Below, one piece after another: positions 1 through 12,600 of a stretch of DNA of 64,000 bases. The position numbers and the translations under genes are program-made. Under the pieces are notes generated by a model that saw only the letters and a program-made list of their open reading frames with translations, was not told where the DNA came from and made no database searches. The stretch comes from Antedon mediterranea. Lineage: Eukaryota > Echinodermata > Crinoidea > Comatulida > Antedonidae. The DNA lies in the NCBI RefSeq assembly GCF_964355755.1, contig NC_092675.1:11547312-11611311 (forward strand), written 5' to 3'. Position 1 is the first letter of the stretch. Each line of letters opens with the position of its first letter.

Positions 1-907
1 GTAGTTTCTAAACTAAACGGTGAAAGTTATTTTTATTACATATTCTGGAAGTTGATGAGTTGTAGATATCAAATCATACATTAATATGGCTAACAGGACA
101 TTTTGACGTCATCGTATGGCCACGCGAATATAAAATATAGGATTTTTGTCTCTTTCGTTATTGCTCATCACATTCAATGGAGCGCATCACGCTTATCCGT
201 ATTCCATTTTCTCCGAGATTTTAATATTGTCTAGATCAATCAACTACCTTTCGCATGAGTTAAAAATATTTTAATATTTGTAACGTCATCATGCCTAAAA
301 ATTATAATTAACAGGGTTATATCATTTCATCTTTACAGTAAATTTTAATCTGTTATAGCTCGTAAGAATAAAAAGTGATAATTATGATTAAAACGTTTTC
401 TGGAAGCTATTGGACTGTAGATACGAATTAATGTGAACATTTTGCCAATCGGATGTTGTGAAGTCATCCTATGGCCAGTTGAATAAAAAAAGTCGTATTT
501 TCATATTTTGCATCATGGTTCATCATATTTAAACGAGCACGCATCCATATTCTGCGTATTCAAATTTCTTCTACACGTTAATATGTTGTTGCTGAGATAA
601 TTTCATTCTGAAATTTCTACTTTTGCATTTCATTTTGAAACCGTCAAGATGTTAAAAATTACAATAAAAAACGGGTCCCGTAATTTCACCTATTTTACAC
701 TGTTTGTGATATGTATACAGATTGTACTGTGTATACTATGTATATGGCACAAAATAACAGAATTCAGAAATAACAACATATCATATTCTTCAGTTCAGGT
801 CATAATGCCTTAATATTTTTCTGTGTGCAATATTCTAACGTATGACGTGCACGTGGCGTTTGTCGAGCGGATAACTAACTCGTCAAAGTGACGAGTTTCA
901 TGTCTAG
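1..907 (-). mobile_element. Family 1 Helentron-like element L1, cut by window start
   Basis: The 5' end is at 904-907 (CTAG on the minus strand). It is followed leftward by the hairpin with arms AACTCGTCA/TGACGAGTT and the family 1 motif, seen on the plus strand as GCGGATAACT. The body has the two homologous internal units typical of the family, each with TGACGTCA-like sites and a TATGGCCA word. The 3' end lies outside the window. No coding capacity was seen. Confidence 0.75.
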
Positions 908-2034
908 TTCTTCTTTCTTTCTCCTCCATTTTTGTGTCTCACGTATCTCAAAAACTTGTAAATATAACATTTTATAACTTTGTCAACATATGGGCATTCA
1001 CGTGAAGTTGTGCACCTACTATTGTGAATGACGTCAGAAATGCGTAACGTGACTTGCGCGTGATTTTATGAATTTCCCGTATTCAACATAGATTGAAAAC
1101 CATATAACAATTTAAGTTGAAACTTAGCAAAAGTTTAATTTATATCTTGCGCTAACATTTTGTGCACTAAAAATGGCATGTTTTAAACGAAGTTACGTGC
1201 GCACGCGCATTTGAAATTTAAAATGCGCAAAATTAATTTCTAATCAACTTTCTACGCTGATCATGACATTTTGAGCATGTCAAAAATTCCCACGCGCGCA
1301 AACAATTTTACGCGCGTGGTCCGCACGTAGTGCAAAAAAACATCTTTTTTTGCGTGAATTATGTCTTTCCAGCCTTTTATAGTAATTTTATCAAATTTTA
1401 AAACAATTTAGACTTAAAATTACGTCATACGAACACGTCGAATTATACAATTTGTGAGTGTTTTTAATGAAAAAATTCAAAAATTCATCAAAATTATGCC
1501 TTTTTTTAAACAATCATAGATTCTAAACTACGAGGTAAACTTTTTTTTACTTACATATTCTGGAAGGTGATGAGTTGTAGATATCGGATCATTAATCAAT
1601 ATGGCTAACGGGACATTGTGACATCATCGTATGGCCACACGAATGTAAAATATATGATTTTTGTCTCTTTCGTTTATTGCTCATCACATTAAATGGAGCG
1701 CATCATGCTTATCTGTATTCCTTTTTCTCCGAGATTTTAATATTGTCTAGGTCAATCAACTATCTTATGCATGTGTTAAAAATATTTAATTTTTATGACA
1801 TCATCATGCCTAAAAATTTAAATTACGTGTATACAGATTATACTGTGTACTTTAAAATGTATATACTATATGACACAAAATAGACAGGATTTAGCACTAA
1901 CAACATATCATATTCTTCAGTTCAGGTCATAATGCCATAATCTTTTTTTGTGTACAACATTCCAACGTATGACGTGCACGTGGCGTTTGTCGAGCGGATA
2001 ACTAACTCGTCAAAGTGACGAGTTTCATGTCTAG
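908..2034 (-). mobile_element. Family 1 element L2
   Basis: A full-looking leftward copy. The 5' end with CTAG at 2031-2034 and the family 1 hairpin and motif is visible. The 3' end is the TTCTTTCTTTCTCCTCC tract directly after L1; no 3' M hairpin is present. It matches L3 closely, down to a shared 60-residue chance reading frame at 1677 and 3101. L2 and L3 are therefore recent duplicates about 1.42 kb apart. Confidence 0.75.
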
Positions 2035-3453
2035 TATTATTCTTCTTTCTTTCTCCTCCATTTTTGTGTCTCGCTTATCTCAAAAACTTGTAAACATAAC
2101 ATTTCATAACTTTGTCAACATATGGACATTTACGTGAAGTTGTGCACCTCCTATTTTTGAATGACGTCAGAGTTGCGCAACGTGACTTACATGCGATTTT
2201 ATGATTTTTTATGATTGATCATAGGCTAAAAACCAAGCATAATTTTATTTTGACACTTTCTGAAAATTTAAGTCATATCAAGGGCAAACTTTTTGTGGAC
2301 TAAAAATGCCATGTTTTACAAGACGTTACGCGTGCACGCGCATTTCTCCTCTATTTTTGTGTCTCGCTTATATAAAAAATGTGTAAACATAACATTTCAT
2401 AACTTTGTCAACATATGGGCATTCACGTGAAGTTGTGCACCTACTATTGTGACTGACGTCAGAAATGCGTAACGTGACTTACGCGTGATTTTATGAATTT
2501 CCCGTATTCAACATAGATTGAAAACCATATAACTATGTAAGTTGAAACTTAGCAAAAGTTTAATTTATATCTTGCGCTAACTTTTTGTGCACTAAAAATG
2601 GCATTTTTTAAACGAAGTTACGCGCACACGCACATTTAAAATTTAAAATGCGCAAAATTAATTTCTATTCAACTTTCTACGCTGATCATGACATTTTGAG
2701 CATGTCAAAAATTCCCACGCGCGCGAACAATTTTACGCACATGGTCCGCACGTAGCGCTAAAAACATCTTTTTTTGCGTGAATTATGTCTTTCCAGCCTT
2801 TTATAGTAATTTTATCAAATTTTAAAACAATTTAGACTTAAAATTACGTCATACAAGCACGTCGAATTATACAATTTGTGCGTGTTTTTAATGAAAAAAA
2901 TCAAAAATCCGTCAAAATTATGCCTTTTTTTAAACAATCATAGATTCTAAACTACGAGGTAAACTTTTTTTTACTTACATATTCTGGAAGGTGATGAGTT
3001 GTAGATATCGGATCATTAATCAATATGGCTAACCGGACATTGTGACATCATCGTATGGCCACACGAATGTAAAATATATGATTTTTGTCTCTTTCGTTTA
3101 TTGCTCATCACATTAAATGGAGCGCATCACGCTTATCTGTATTCCTTTTTCTCCGAGATTTTAATATTGTCTAGGTCAATCAACTATCTTATGCATGTGT
3201 TAAAAATATTTAATTTTTATGACATCATCATGCCTAAAAATTTAAATTACGTGTATACAGATTATACTGTGTACTTTAAAATGTAAATACTATATGACAC
3301 AAAATAGACAGAATTTAGCACTAACAACATATTCTTCAGTTCAGGTCATAATGCCATAATCTTTTTCTGTGTGCAACATTCCAACGTATGACGTGCACGT
3401 GGCGTTTGTCGAGCGGATAACTAACTCGTCAAAGTGACGAGTTTCATGTCTAG
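2035..3453 (-). mobile_element. Family 1 element L3 with doubled 3' region
   Basis: The 5' end is at 3450-3453. Positions 2341-3453 match L2. Positions 2035-2340 are an extra, diverged copy of the 3' portion joined directly to it, so the element carries two 3' regions in series. The same internal joint occurs in L7 near 10093, so this compound form has itself been copied. Confidence 0.7.
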
Positions 3454-5309
3454 TCTTCTTTCTTTCCTTCACTTTTTTGTGGCTCCTTTATCTCTAAAAT
3501 GTGTTAACATAACATTTCATAACTTTGTCAACATATGAACATTTATATGAAGTTGTGCAGCATGTATTTTTTAAATACGTCAGAGTTGCGCAACATGACT
3601 TACGTGCGATTTTATGAATTTCAATGATTGATCATAGATTAAAAACCAAGCCTAATTATTTTTTTACACTTTGTGAAAATTTAAGTCATATCAAGGGCAA
3701 ACTTTTTGTGGATTAAAAATGGCATGTTTTACAAAAAGTTACGCGCGCACGCGCATTTAAAATTTCAAAATGCGCAAAATTAATTTCTAATCAACTTTGT
3801 ACGCGTTTCATGTCATTTTGAGCATTTCAAAAATTCCCACGCATGCGTGAAATACGTCAATGTTTTGCGTAAATCATATTTTTCCAGCCTTTTATAGTAA
3901 TTTTACCAAATATGGAACCATTTCGACTTAAAATTACGTCATACGAGCACGTCGAATTGAACAATTTGCGCGTGTTTTTGATGAAAAGGTTAAAAAATTC
4001 GTCAAAATCAAGCCCTTTTTTAAACAGTCGTCGTTTCTAAACTAAACGGTGAAAGTTATTTTTATTACATATTCTGGAAGTTGATGAGTTGTAGATATCG
4101 GATCATGCTTTAATATGGCTAACCGGACATTGTGACGTCATCGTATGGCCACGCGAATATTAAATATAAGATTTTTGTATCTTTCGTCATAGCTCATCAC
4201 ATTTAATAAAGCGCATCTTCACTTATCCGTTTTCCATTTTCACCCCGATTTTTATATTATCTAGGTCAATCAGCATGAGTTAAAAATATTTTAATTTTTT
4301 TGACGTCATCATGCCTAAAAATTTAAATTACGTGTGGCATTAATTTCATCTTTACAGTAAATTTCAATCTGTTATAGCTCGTAAAAATAAAATGTGATAA
4401 TCACGATTAAAACGTTTTCTGAAAGCTATTGGATTGTAGATACGAAATCATGTGAAAATGTTGCCAATCGGTTGTTGTGACGTCATCATATGGCCAGTTA
4501 AATAAAAAAAAGTCGTATTTTCATCTTTTACGTCATAATGCATTACATTTAAAAGAGCGCGCATCAATATTTCACGTATTCAAATTTCTTCTACTCGTTA
4601 ATATATTGTTGCTGAGATAATTTCCTTCCGAAATTGCTACCTGTGCGTTTCATTTTAAAACCGTCAACATGTTAAAAATTGTTGGAAGAATTTCATCTGG
4701 CTGTGGAATAGGTATTACATAAAATTTCTTTTTGAACAACCAAAGATAGTATAAGCGAACTTACAGTACGTTTCGAAACCTGTCAGGTTTCATTCTCAAC
4801 TGGCGTTTCATCGTCTAGCGTTGTTAATCCCATGACGACGATGAGTTGGTATAGCGCCACCAATAGGTCCAAAAGGACGTGCCCCCTAGAGATGAAGGAG
4901 CCCACGAATTGTCACACATTTATGATCAACTATTGGAGAAGGGGGCACGATGAAACGCCAGTTGAGAATTAAACCTGATAGGTTTCGAAACGTACTGTAA
5001 GTTCGCTTATACTATCTTTGGTTGTTCAAAAAGAAATTTTATGTAATATGTTAAAAATTGCAATAAATAGCGGGGTCCCGTAATTTCAGCTATTCTACAC
5101 TGTATGTGATATGGATACAGATTATACTGTGTATGCTATATTATATGAATCAAAATAATAGAAATTCAGCAATAACAACATATCATATTCTTCAGTTCAG
5201 GTCATAATGCCATAATCTTTTTCTGTGTGCAATATTCCAACATATGACGTGCACGTGGCGTTTGTCGTGCGGATAACTAACTCGTCAAAGTGACGAGTTG
5301 CATGTCTAG
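3454..5309 (-). mobile_element. Family 1 element L4, split by a fold-back insertion
   Basis: The 5' end is CTAG at 5306-5309 with the family 1 hairpin (one arm base differs: ATGC in place of ATGA next to the stem). The body is interrupted at 4682-5047 by an unrelated inverted-repeat element. The two internal units with CRE-like TGACGTCA sites are both clear, at about 4050-4330 and 4420-4690. Confidence 0.75.
4682..5047. mobile_element. Fold-back/MITE-like insertion with ~100-bp inverted repeats
   Basis: Inverted repeats of about 100 bp begin ATTACATAAAATTTC at 4714 and end with its complement at 5047. The arms differ at only a few positions. They enclose about 135 bp with no open frame of note. 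The insertion is flanked by the 13-bp direct repeat ATGTTAAAAATTG (4669-4681 and 5048-5060). The 32 bp between the left direct repeat and the left arm (4682-4713) have no counterpart on the right. A TIR DNA transposon derivative is one reading. The long direct repeat and the asymmetric tail would also fit a retroposed structure. Confidence 0.65.
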
Positions 5310-6690
5310 TTTGTTACTTTCTGTACAGATTTTGTGTGTCAATTATCTCAAAAAGTTGAATGGCAATGATCACAAGAATTTCACAATGTCTTTCTAATAC
5401 TTTAACTTAGTCCAAAAAAGCTTTTCAGCGCGATCACTCATCCGTGACGTCATTTATACGCCATTTTGTGAAATCGCATTATCAATCATATCTCCATGAT
5501 TCATTATCACATATTAATGAAATTCCCTACACGTAAACTTCAGGTCAAGGGTAAAAATATTAGCAAATAAAAACGCACGCGTACATAGGTTCATGCACGT
5601 AAAATCACGCGTTAAAAGTTTAAAATGTGAAAAATTTATTTCTAATCAATTTTCTATGCATTTCATGTCATTTTAAGCATGTCAAAAATTCCCAAGCGCG
5701 CATTTTTTTTCGCGCGCGGCACGCATGTAGCGTTAAAAACATTTTTTCAGCCCTTTTCTTGTAATTTTACCAACTTTTAAACAATTTCGACTTTAAATCA
5801 CGTCATGCGAGCACATCGAATTTGAGAATTTGCGTGTGTTTTTTATGAAAAAGTTAAAAAATTCGTCAAAATTATGCCTTTTTTTAAACATTCATATTTT
5901 CTAAACTAAACGGTGAAAGTTATTTTTATTACATATTCTGGAAGATGATGAGTTGTAGATATCGGATCATTCATCAATATGGCTAACCGGACATTGTGAC
6001 GTCATTGTATGGCCACTCGAATATAAAATATTGGATTTATGTCTCTTTCGTCATAGCTTATCGCATTTAATAGAGCGCATATCCACTTATGCGTTTTCCA
6101 TTTTGCACCTGATTTTGATATTGTCTAGGTCAATCAATTATCTTTCGAATGATTTACCATTTTAAAAATTTTTATGACATCATCATGTTCAAAAGCGTGA
6201 ATTCCTTGGGTCATTTATTTTCATCATTACAGTAAATTTCAATATGTTATAGCTCCTTAGAATAAAAAGAGATACTCATGATTAAAACGTTTTCTGGAAG
6301 CTGTTGAATTGTAGATACGAATTCATGTAAAAAGTTTGCGCATCGGATGTTGTGACGTCATCATATGGCCAGTTGAATTATAAAAGTCGTATTTTCATAT
6401 TTTGCGTCATAGTTCATGACATTTAAAAGAGCGCGCATCCGTATTATGCGTATCCCAATTTCTTCAACACATTAATAAGTTGTTGCTCAAATAATTTCCT
6501 TCCAAAATTGCTATCTACGTATTTCATTTTGATGACGTCATCATTTTAAAATTTGGAATAAAGGAGGGTCCCGTTATTTTCACCTATTCTGCACTGTATT
6601 TTTAGTATGTATGCTACACTGATATAGATATACAGTATATACTGTACATATTGTATGGCATATAATCTATATATAAATTTACGTAAGGGC
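5310..6690 (-). mobile_element. Element L5, mixed family, 5' end missing
   Basis: Leftward orientation. The 3' half (5310-5870) matches the 3' half of family 2 copies such as E5, including the ACACAAAA/CTGTACAG stretch near the end. The 5' side fades at about 6690, after a block related to the ACAGTATATACTGT palindrome that family 2 carries about 190 bp from its 5' end. The terminal CTAG and hairpin are not found, so this copy is 5'-truncated. Confidence 0.6.
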
Positions 6691-7459
6691 AAAATTCGGT
6701 AAATCGCGCGTTATTTCTAGAATGTTTACTCGATGGTATATAAAGTTGGTTCGTACTTTCGGTACTGATTTTAACCACCTGATGTAACCCTGTTTACTAA
6801 TTAAATTGAGTTAGATAATTAGTTATTGACGATTAAAACGAATTTAGGTTCAACGATTTGCCCCAAATAGGGGTGTTTTCCGATCGTGGTATACACTGTC
6901 CAATGCATGTCTATCTTGAAAAATACCTGCATACAATAATACGAGGATGCTTCGCATTTTCCTATCTCCTCCTATGACAATTGTTTTTAATGGCTGAAAA
7001 CCGGTGGAACAGCTCGAGTACAGCATCATAATGTTGAAGACAGACCTATTTTCTTCAAAACATACTATTTTAATAGATTTAATATACGTTTATACAAATG
7101 TATTGATTTCCGATGAATGGAACATTCCAATATATCTCTTTGCTTTAAAGGAAAGGAACACCCTGGGCTAAATGTGCCACTGTGCTTATAGATAAATGTA
7201 ATAAAAACATGATTACAATGGTTCAAGGTACAATAGTAAGCAATTGAGTTAAAAAATAGACTTTTAAACAACAACATATCGGAAATTGAACAGCGCCATT
7301 TTGACAGGTTATGAGCAAATATGTGACGTCAGATTAGGTGGACGCATTCAAGCAAATCCAAGCGTCCATCGTCTTAGTACAGTATTTCAATATGGAAGTG
7401 CGGGATATAACCATAAATAAAATCAATTAAATAGCCTAACATACCTAATAATTCGGAAT
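6691..7459. other. Non-repetitive stretch without a recognised gene
   Basis: I see no transposon family of this window here and no convincing coding frame. A CRE site (TGACGTCA) lies at 7323-7330. Short open frames here look like chance. Confidence 0.5.
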
Positions 7460-7898
7460 ATGGCTTGGAGTTTTTATAATTCAGAAAATTTGGAACCAGA
7501 ATATACAGAAAGAGAGTTAGTTTTGCGTTGTGCAGATGAGGAAAAAAGAAGAGAAGAAGAACATTCTCGAGCATAACAAGCCGTCGAAGAATGGTGTACT
7601 TGCGGCCAGTGTATCTGTACTGTATGCCTTACTAGGCCTAGAACTCGTGTTGAACGAAAATAAAGTAGACACTGCATCGTCAACCAACAGCCTTCGTTTG
7701 GAAGGTTTACCAGTTAATTCCCCTACCAAATCCCGTTTGAAACAGCTAGGCAATAAAAGTAACAATAGATTAATAATAGCTGAAAGATTTACGAATTGGC
7801 TTGCAGAAGAAAAGATCGAGCGAAGGTTTGTTTACCAAGCCAGCGCATGCTTATACCGCGTCATCGCCGTCCTGCATGACCGCATGTCGCGTTATTAG
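7460..7898 (+). pseudogene. Weak, broken protein-coding trace, possibly P2X7-domain-like
   Basis: An ATG at 7460 opens a 38-residue frame (MAWSFYNSENLEPEYTEREL...) that stops at 7574-7576. The same frame continues past the stop with WCTCGQC, a C-x-C-x2-C pattern. An EPEYT-E-EL segment followed by a WC-x-C-x2-C pattern recalls the N-terminal part of the P2X7-intracellular-domain-like zinc proteins that are multiplied in invertebrate genomes. That is recall, not a search. A second, overlapping frame (7530-7898, 122 residues) runs through the region and could be the real product or the frame-shifted remainder. No splice structure could be fixed. Confidence 0.25.
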
Positions 7899-8020
7899 CC
7901 AATCATATTAGCGGATTCGCTTATCCAATAGAAGCGCCGAATGCAACCGCGAATCTTACAATTTTCGTCGGCCGTATCTGACGTCACAAACAGGCTGCCA
8001 TGAGCACAAGGAAGATGGCG
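7899..8020 (+). promoter_or_regulatory. Promoter-like island: two CCAAT boxes, CRE, YY1-type site
   Basis: CCAAT at 7899-7903 and 7925-7929, a TGACGTCA palindrome at 7979-7986 and AAGATGGCG at 8012-8020 lie within 122 bp. The surrounding DNA is richer in CpG than the rest of the window. The order and the orientation of the YY1-type word suggest a plus-strand start near 8000. An ATG at 8000 begins a short frame (about 33 codons) without recognisable similarity. No downstream exon is assigned. Confidence 0.35.
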
Positions 8021-8389
8021 ATTTTCAAATGTCTTGAAAACAGCTTTAAAATCCTGTTTACTAGAAAACTACAAATCCGATTTAAACATAAATTGTTCTG
8101 AATATTAAGTTGGTAGGGTTACTTTTATAATAGTTAGGTAAAATATTAGGTTGTTCCTTTCCTTTAACACAAGTGCCACCAGCTGTAGGTAAATTTATTG
8201 GCCCTTGGGGAATTAACCTAAAACCTATATAGATTAAATTGCAATACTTGGACATTACTGTAAATACGTATAACATTTTTGGTCACCATTGAATTTACTG
8301 TGAGTGTGGGTACTGTTAGATGTATAACACATGTACAAATAAACGTATTACTGTGAGTGTGAGTAGGCCCTACTGTTATATAAAAGGTA
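8021..8389. other. Unassigned DNA
   Basis: AT-rich with short direct repeats (ACTGTGAGTGTG occurs near 8298 and 8350). No gene or transposon end was recognised. Confidence 0.4.
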
Positions 8390-9420
8390 CAATATACAAA
8401 TAAACTGTAGGCCTACTACTGACAGTTGCTTCTCAGCGTTTGTATTAATTAATAATTACAAAGAATATAAAAAAGTGGTATATTATTTATAGGCCTATCA
8501 AACATGAAAAACATATTTCGTTACTGAGTAGATAAAGAATATATTTAAAAATTGTTCTTCTTTGTACCCATATCCTCTTCCCCATCCCTCAACCCCAATG
8601 TTACACACAAAACACAAATTGGGTTTGTTTAAATGAGTCTACTAATGAGAATAACAAATTTGGACTCATTTTGTGACAAGTTTTTCTTTTGGAAGTAATT
8701 CCCAGTGTGTGCTAATTTTAGTTTAATACATAAATCATTATAGTCCTGCAGTACGTACATTTAAAAAAAAAAATTTTTTTACGCTGAAATTACTGTGTAT
8801 TCGAGAACCATCTGTGGGCGCGACCTAGATGGTACGCGAGCGAAGCAATATACAAATAAACTGTACTACTGACAGTTGCTTCTCAACGTTTGTATTAATT
8901 AATAATTACAAAGAATATAAACGTTGTAGTGGTACGTGTATCGTTCATGTACTATGCTATTTCAATCGACTATGACAGTAACAGTTTTAACAAAGTATTA
9001 AATCGCAAATGTGTTACTGTATCAAGTGGTATATTATTTATAGGCCTATGAAAAACATATTTCGTTACTGAGTAGATAAAGAATATATTTAAAAATTGTT
9101 CTTCTTTGTACCCATATCCTCTTCCCCATCCCTCAACCCTAATGTTACACACAAAACACAAATTGGGTTTGTTTAAATGAGTCCAAATAACAAATTTGGA
9201 CTCATTTTGTGAGAAGTTTCTCTTTCGGAAGTAATTCCCAGTGTGCTAATTTTAGTTTAATACATAAATCATCGTGTCTGTAAACCACAATAGCTGTTAT
9301 AGTCCTGCAGTACGTACATAAAAAAAAGCAATTTTTTACGCTGAAATTACTGTGTATTCGAGAACCATCTATGGGCACGACCTAGATGGTACGCGAGCGA
9401 AGCGAGCTTACCATCTAGTA
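8390..9420. repeat. Tandem duplication with Helitron-like termini
   Basis: Two copies of one segment start with CAATATACAAATAAACTGTA at 8390 and 8846. The second carries about 100 bp more (about 8921-9025). Each ends near a CTAGATGGTA...GCGAGCGAAG block. In the second copy this is complete: CTAGATGGTA at 9383 pairs with TACCATCTAG ending at 9418, with a GCGAGC-rich loop. A further inverted pair, ACCATCT/AGATGGT, lies just inside each end. This resembles a fourth family of the CTAG-initiated rolling-circle type, oriented leftward, but no motif-M 3' hairpin was found. Confidence 0.5.
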
Positions 9421-9790
9421 GGCACAATTCAGCACTATAAGCGTATAATAGGATGGCATACATCAACATTTTCTGAGATAATTTCCTTCCGAAATTGCTA
9501 TCTTAGTGTTTCATCTTGATACCGTTGCCATGTTACAAATTTGAATAAATGGCGGGTCCCATAATTTCACCTATTCTACACTGTATGTAACATGTATACA
9601 GATTTACTGTTTGCATGTATACTATAAGACACAAAATTGACAGAATTCAGCACTAACAACATATCATATTCTTCAGATCAGGTCATAATGCCATAATTTT
9701 TTTCTGTGTGCAATATTCTAACGTATGACGTGCATGTGGCGTTTGTCGTGCGGATAACTAACTCGTCAAAGTGACGAGTTACATGTCTAG
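9421..9790 (-). mobile_element. Chimeric fragment L6: family 2 piece joined to family 1 5' end
   Basis: 9426-9468 is the minus-strand form of the family 2 block just inside its 5' end (it reads GTATGCCATCCTATTATACG on the minus strand). From 9469 the sequence is the 5' third of family 1, ending at CTAG 9787-9790 with the normal hairpin and motif. The joint is in the middle of both elements, so it is a rearrangement rather than a transposon end. Confidence 0.6.
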
Positions 9791-12300
9791 TTCTTATTTC
9801 TTTCCTTACATTTTTGTGTAGAGCGTTTCTCTAACATGTGTAAACATAACATTTCATAACTTTGTCAACATATGGGCATTTACGTGAAGTTGTGCACCTC
9901 CTATTTTTGAATGACGTCAGAGTTGCGCAACGTGACTTATGTGCGATTTTATGATTTTTTATGATTGATCATAGGCTAAAAACCAAGCATAAATTTGTTT
10001 TGACACTTTGTGAAAATTTAAGTCATATCAAGGGCAAACTTTTTGTGGATTAAAAATGGCATGTTTTACAAGACGTTGCTCGCGCACACGCATTTTTCCT
10101 CTGTTTTTGTGTCTCGCGTATCTCAAAAACGTGTAAACATAACATTTCATAACTTTGTCAACATATGGGCATTCACGTGAAGTTGTGCACCTCCTATTGT
10201 GAATGACGTCAGAAATGCGCAACGTGACTTACGCACGATTTTATGAATTTCGCGTATTTAACATAGATTTAAAACCATATAACAATTTAAATTGAAACTT
10301 AGCAAAAGTTTAATTTATATCATGCGCTAACTTTCTGTGGAAAAAAAATTGCGTGTCTTACACAAAGTTACGCGCGCACGCGCATTTAAAACTCAAAATG
10401 CGCAAAATTAATTTTTAATCAACTTTCTACGCTCATCATGACATTTTGAGCATGTCAAAATTTCCCACAAGCGTGAACAATTTTATGCGCGTGGTGCGCA
10501 CGTAGCGCTAAAAGTATTTTTTTTTTATTGAATTATGTTTTTCCAGCCTTTTATAGTAATTTTACAAATTTTAAAACAATTTCGACTTACAATTACGTCA
10601 TACGGGCACGTTGAATTGGATACTTTACGTGCGTTTTTGATGAAAAAGTTAAAAAATTATGTCATTATGACCTGAACTGAAGAATATGATGTGTTGTTAG
10701 TGCTGAATGCTGTATATTTTCTGTCATATAGTATACACAGTATAATCTGTATACATGTCACAAACAGTGTAAAATAGGTGAAATTACGGAACCCGTATTT
10801 TATTTTAATTTTTAACATGTTGACGGTTTCAAAAGGAAACGCGAAGGTAGTAATTTCGGAAGAAAATTATCTCAGCAACAACATATTAATGTTTAACTCA
10901 TGCGTAAGATAGTTGATTGACCTAGACAATATTAAAAACTTGCGCGCAATTTTATGAATTTCAATGATTGATCATAGATTAAAAACCAAAAGTCATTTAG
11001 TATTGACACTTTGACAAAATTTAAGTCATATCAGAGGCAAACTTTCTACGGATTAAAAATGGCATGTTTCAGAAGAAGTTACGCGAGCCCGCGCATTTAA
11101 AATTTCAAAATGCGCAAAATTAATTTCTAATCAACTTTTTATGCGTTTCTTGTCATTTTGAGCATGTCAAAAATTCTCACGGGCGCGCAATTTTTTACGC
11201 ACGCGGTGCACACGTAGCGTTAAAAACATATTTTTTTCTCTTGAATTATATTTTTCAAGCCTTTCCTAGTAATTTTGAAAACAATTTAGACCTTTTCCAA
11301 TTTAAATAATGCCATACGAACACGTTGAACTAAACAATTCATGCGCGTTTTTTATGAAAAAGCTTAAAAAATCGTCAAAATTTTGTCTTTTTTTAAACAG
11401 TCGTAGTTTCTAAAGTAAACCGTGAACCGTTTATTTTTATTACAAAATCTAGAAGTTGATGAGTTGTAGATATCGGATCATGCATCGATAAGGCTAAAAA
11501 AAACATTGTGACGTCATCGTATGGCCACACGAATGTAAAATATAGGATTTTTGTCTCTTTCGTTATTGCTCATCACATTCAATGGAGCGCATCACGCTTA
11601 TCCGTGTTCCTTTTTCTCCTACATTTATATATTGTGTAGGTCAATCAACTTTCTTTAGCATGAGATAAAAATATTTTAATTTTTATGACGTCATCATGCC
11701 TAAAAATTTTAATTACGTGGGTCATTAATTTCATCTTTACAGTAAATTTTATTCTGTAATAGCTCGTAAGAATAAAATGTTTTCTTGAAGCTATTGGATT
11801 GTAGATAGGAATTCATGTAAACATTTTGCCAATCGGATGTTGTGACGTCATCATATGGCCAGTTGAATAAAAAAAAGTTGTATTTTCATATTTTGCGTAA
11901 TAGTTCATCACATTTAAAAGGGTGCGCATCTATATTTTACGTATTCAAATTTCTTCTACACGTTAATATGTTGTTCCTAAGATAATTTCCTTCTGAAATT
12001 GCTATCTAAGTGTTTCATTTTGATACCGTCGCCATGTTAAAATTTGGAATAAATGGCGGGTCCCGTAATTTCACCTATTCTACACTGTATGTAATATGTA
12101 TACAGATTATACTGTTTGCATGTATATAGTATATGACACAAAATTGACAGAATTCAGCACTAACAGCATATCATATTCTTCAGTTCTTGTCATAATGCCA
12201 TAATCTTTATCTGTGTGCAATATTCCAACGTATGACGTGCACGTGGCGTTTGTCGTGGTGCGGATAACTAACTCGTCAAAGTGACGAGTTTCATGTCTAG
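9791..12300 (-). mobile_element. Compound family 1 element L7 with an inverted piece inside
   Basis: The 5' end is CTAG at 12297-12300 with hairpin and motif. 9791-10092 is an extra 3' portion joined to a second one at about 10093, the same joint as in L3. 10661-10940 is a 280-bp family 1 fragment in plus orientation lying inside the minus-strand element. The main body resumes at 10941. Internal TGACGTCA sites are kept in both main units. Confidence 0.65.
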
Positions 12301-12600
12301 TTTAGAATAATTGTTATTGTTTGAAATCTTTGTTATTATTCTTATTCTTTTATTTCTGTACACTATTTTGTGTAACAATTATCTCAAAAAGTGAAATGTC
12401 AATGATCAAAAAAATGTCACAATATCTTTAAAACAATTTAACATAATCCTAATAATCTTTTCAGTGTGATCACTCATTCGTGACGTCATTTATACGCCAT
12501 TTGTGAAATCATGTCAATCATATCTTCATAACTCGTTATGAAATATCAATAAAATTCACTATATGTAAACTTCAGGTGAAGGGTAAATATATAGTATATA
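12301..12600 (-). mobile_element. 3' fragment of a family 2-like element
   Basis: The minus strand matches the last 300 bp of family 2 copies (for example the end of E1), including the TTTGAGATAATTGTTACACA stretch. The 5' part is absent. It abuts the 5' end of L7 directly, consistent with a truncated tandem neighbour. Confidence 0.55.

Noticed and set aside
1677-3286. Shared 60-68-residue frames at 1677 and 3101
   Set aside because: They follow from the L2/L3 duplication; the frame crosses non-coding element units.
4682-5047. Hammerhead ribozyme in the fold-back element
   Set aside because: No CTGATGA...GAAA core in the right order was found on either strand.
7374-7765. Minus-strand frames over 7374-7765 as genes
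   Set aside because: Antisense of the plus-strand trace, low complexity (Phe/Ser/Leu runs), no splice or start support.
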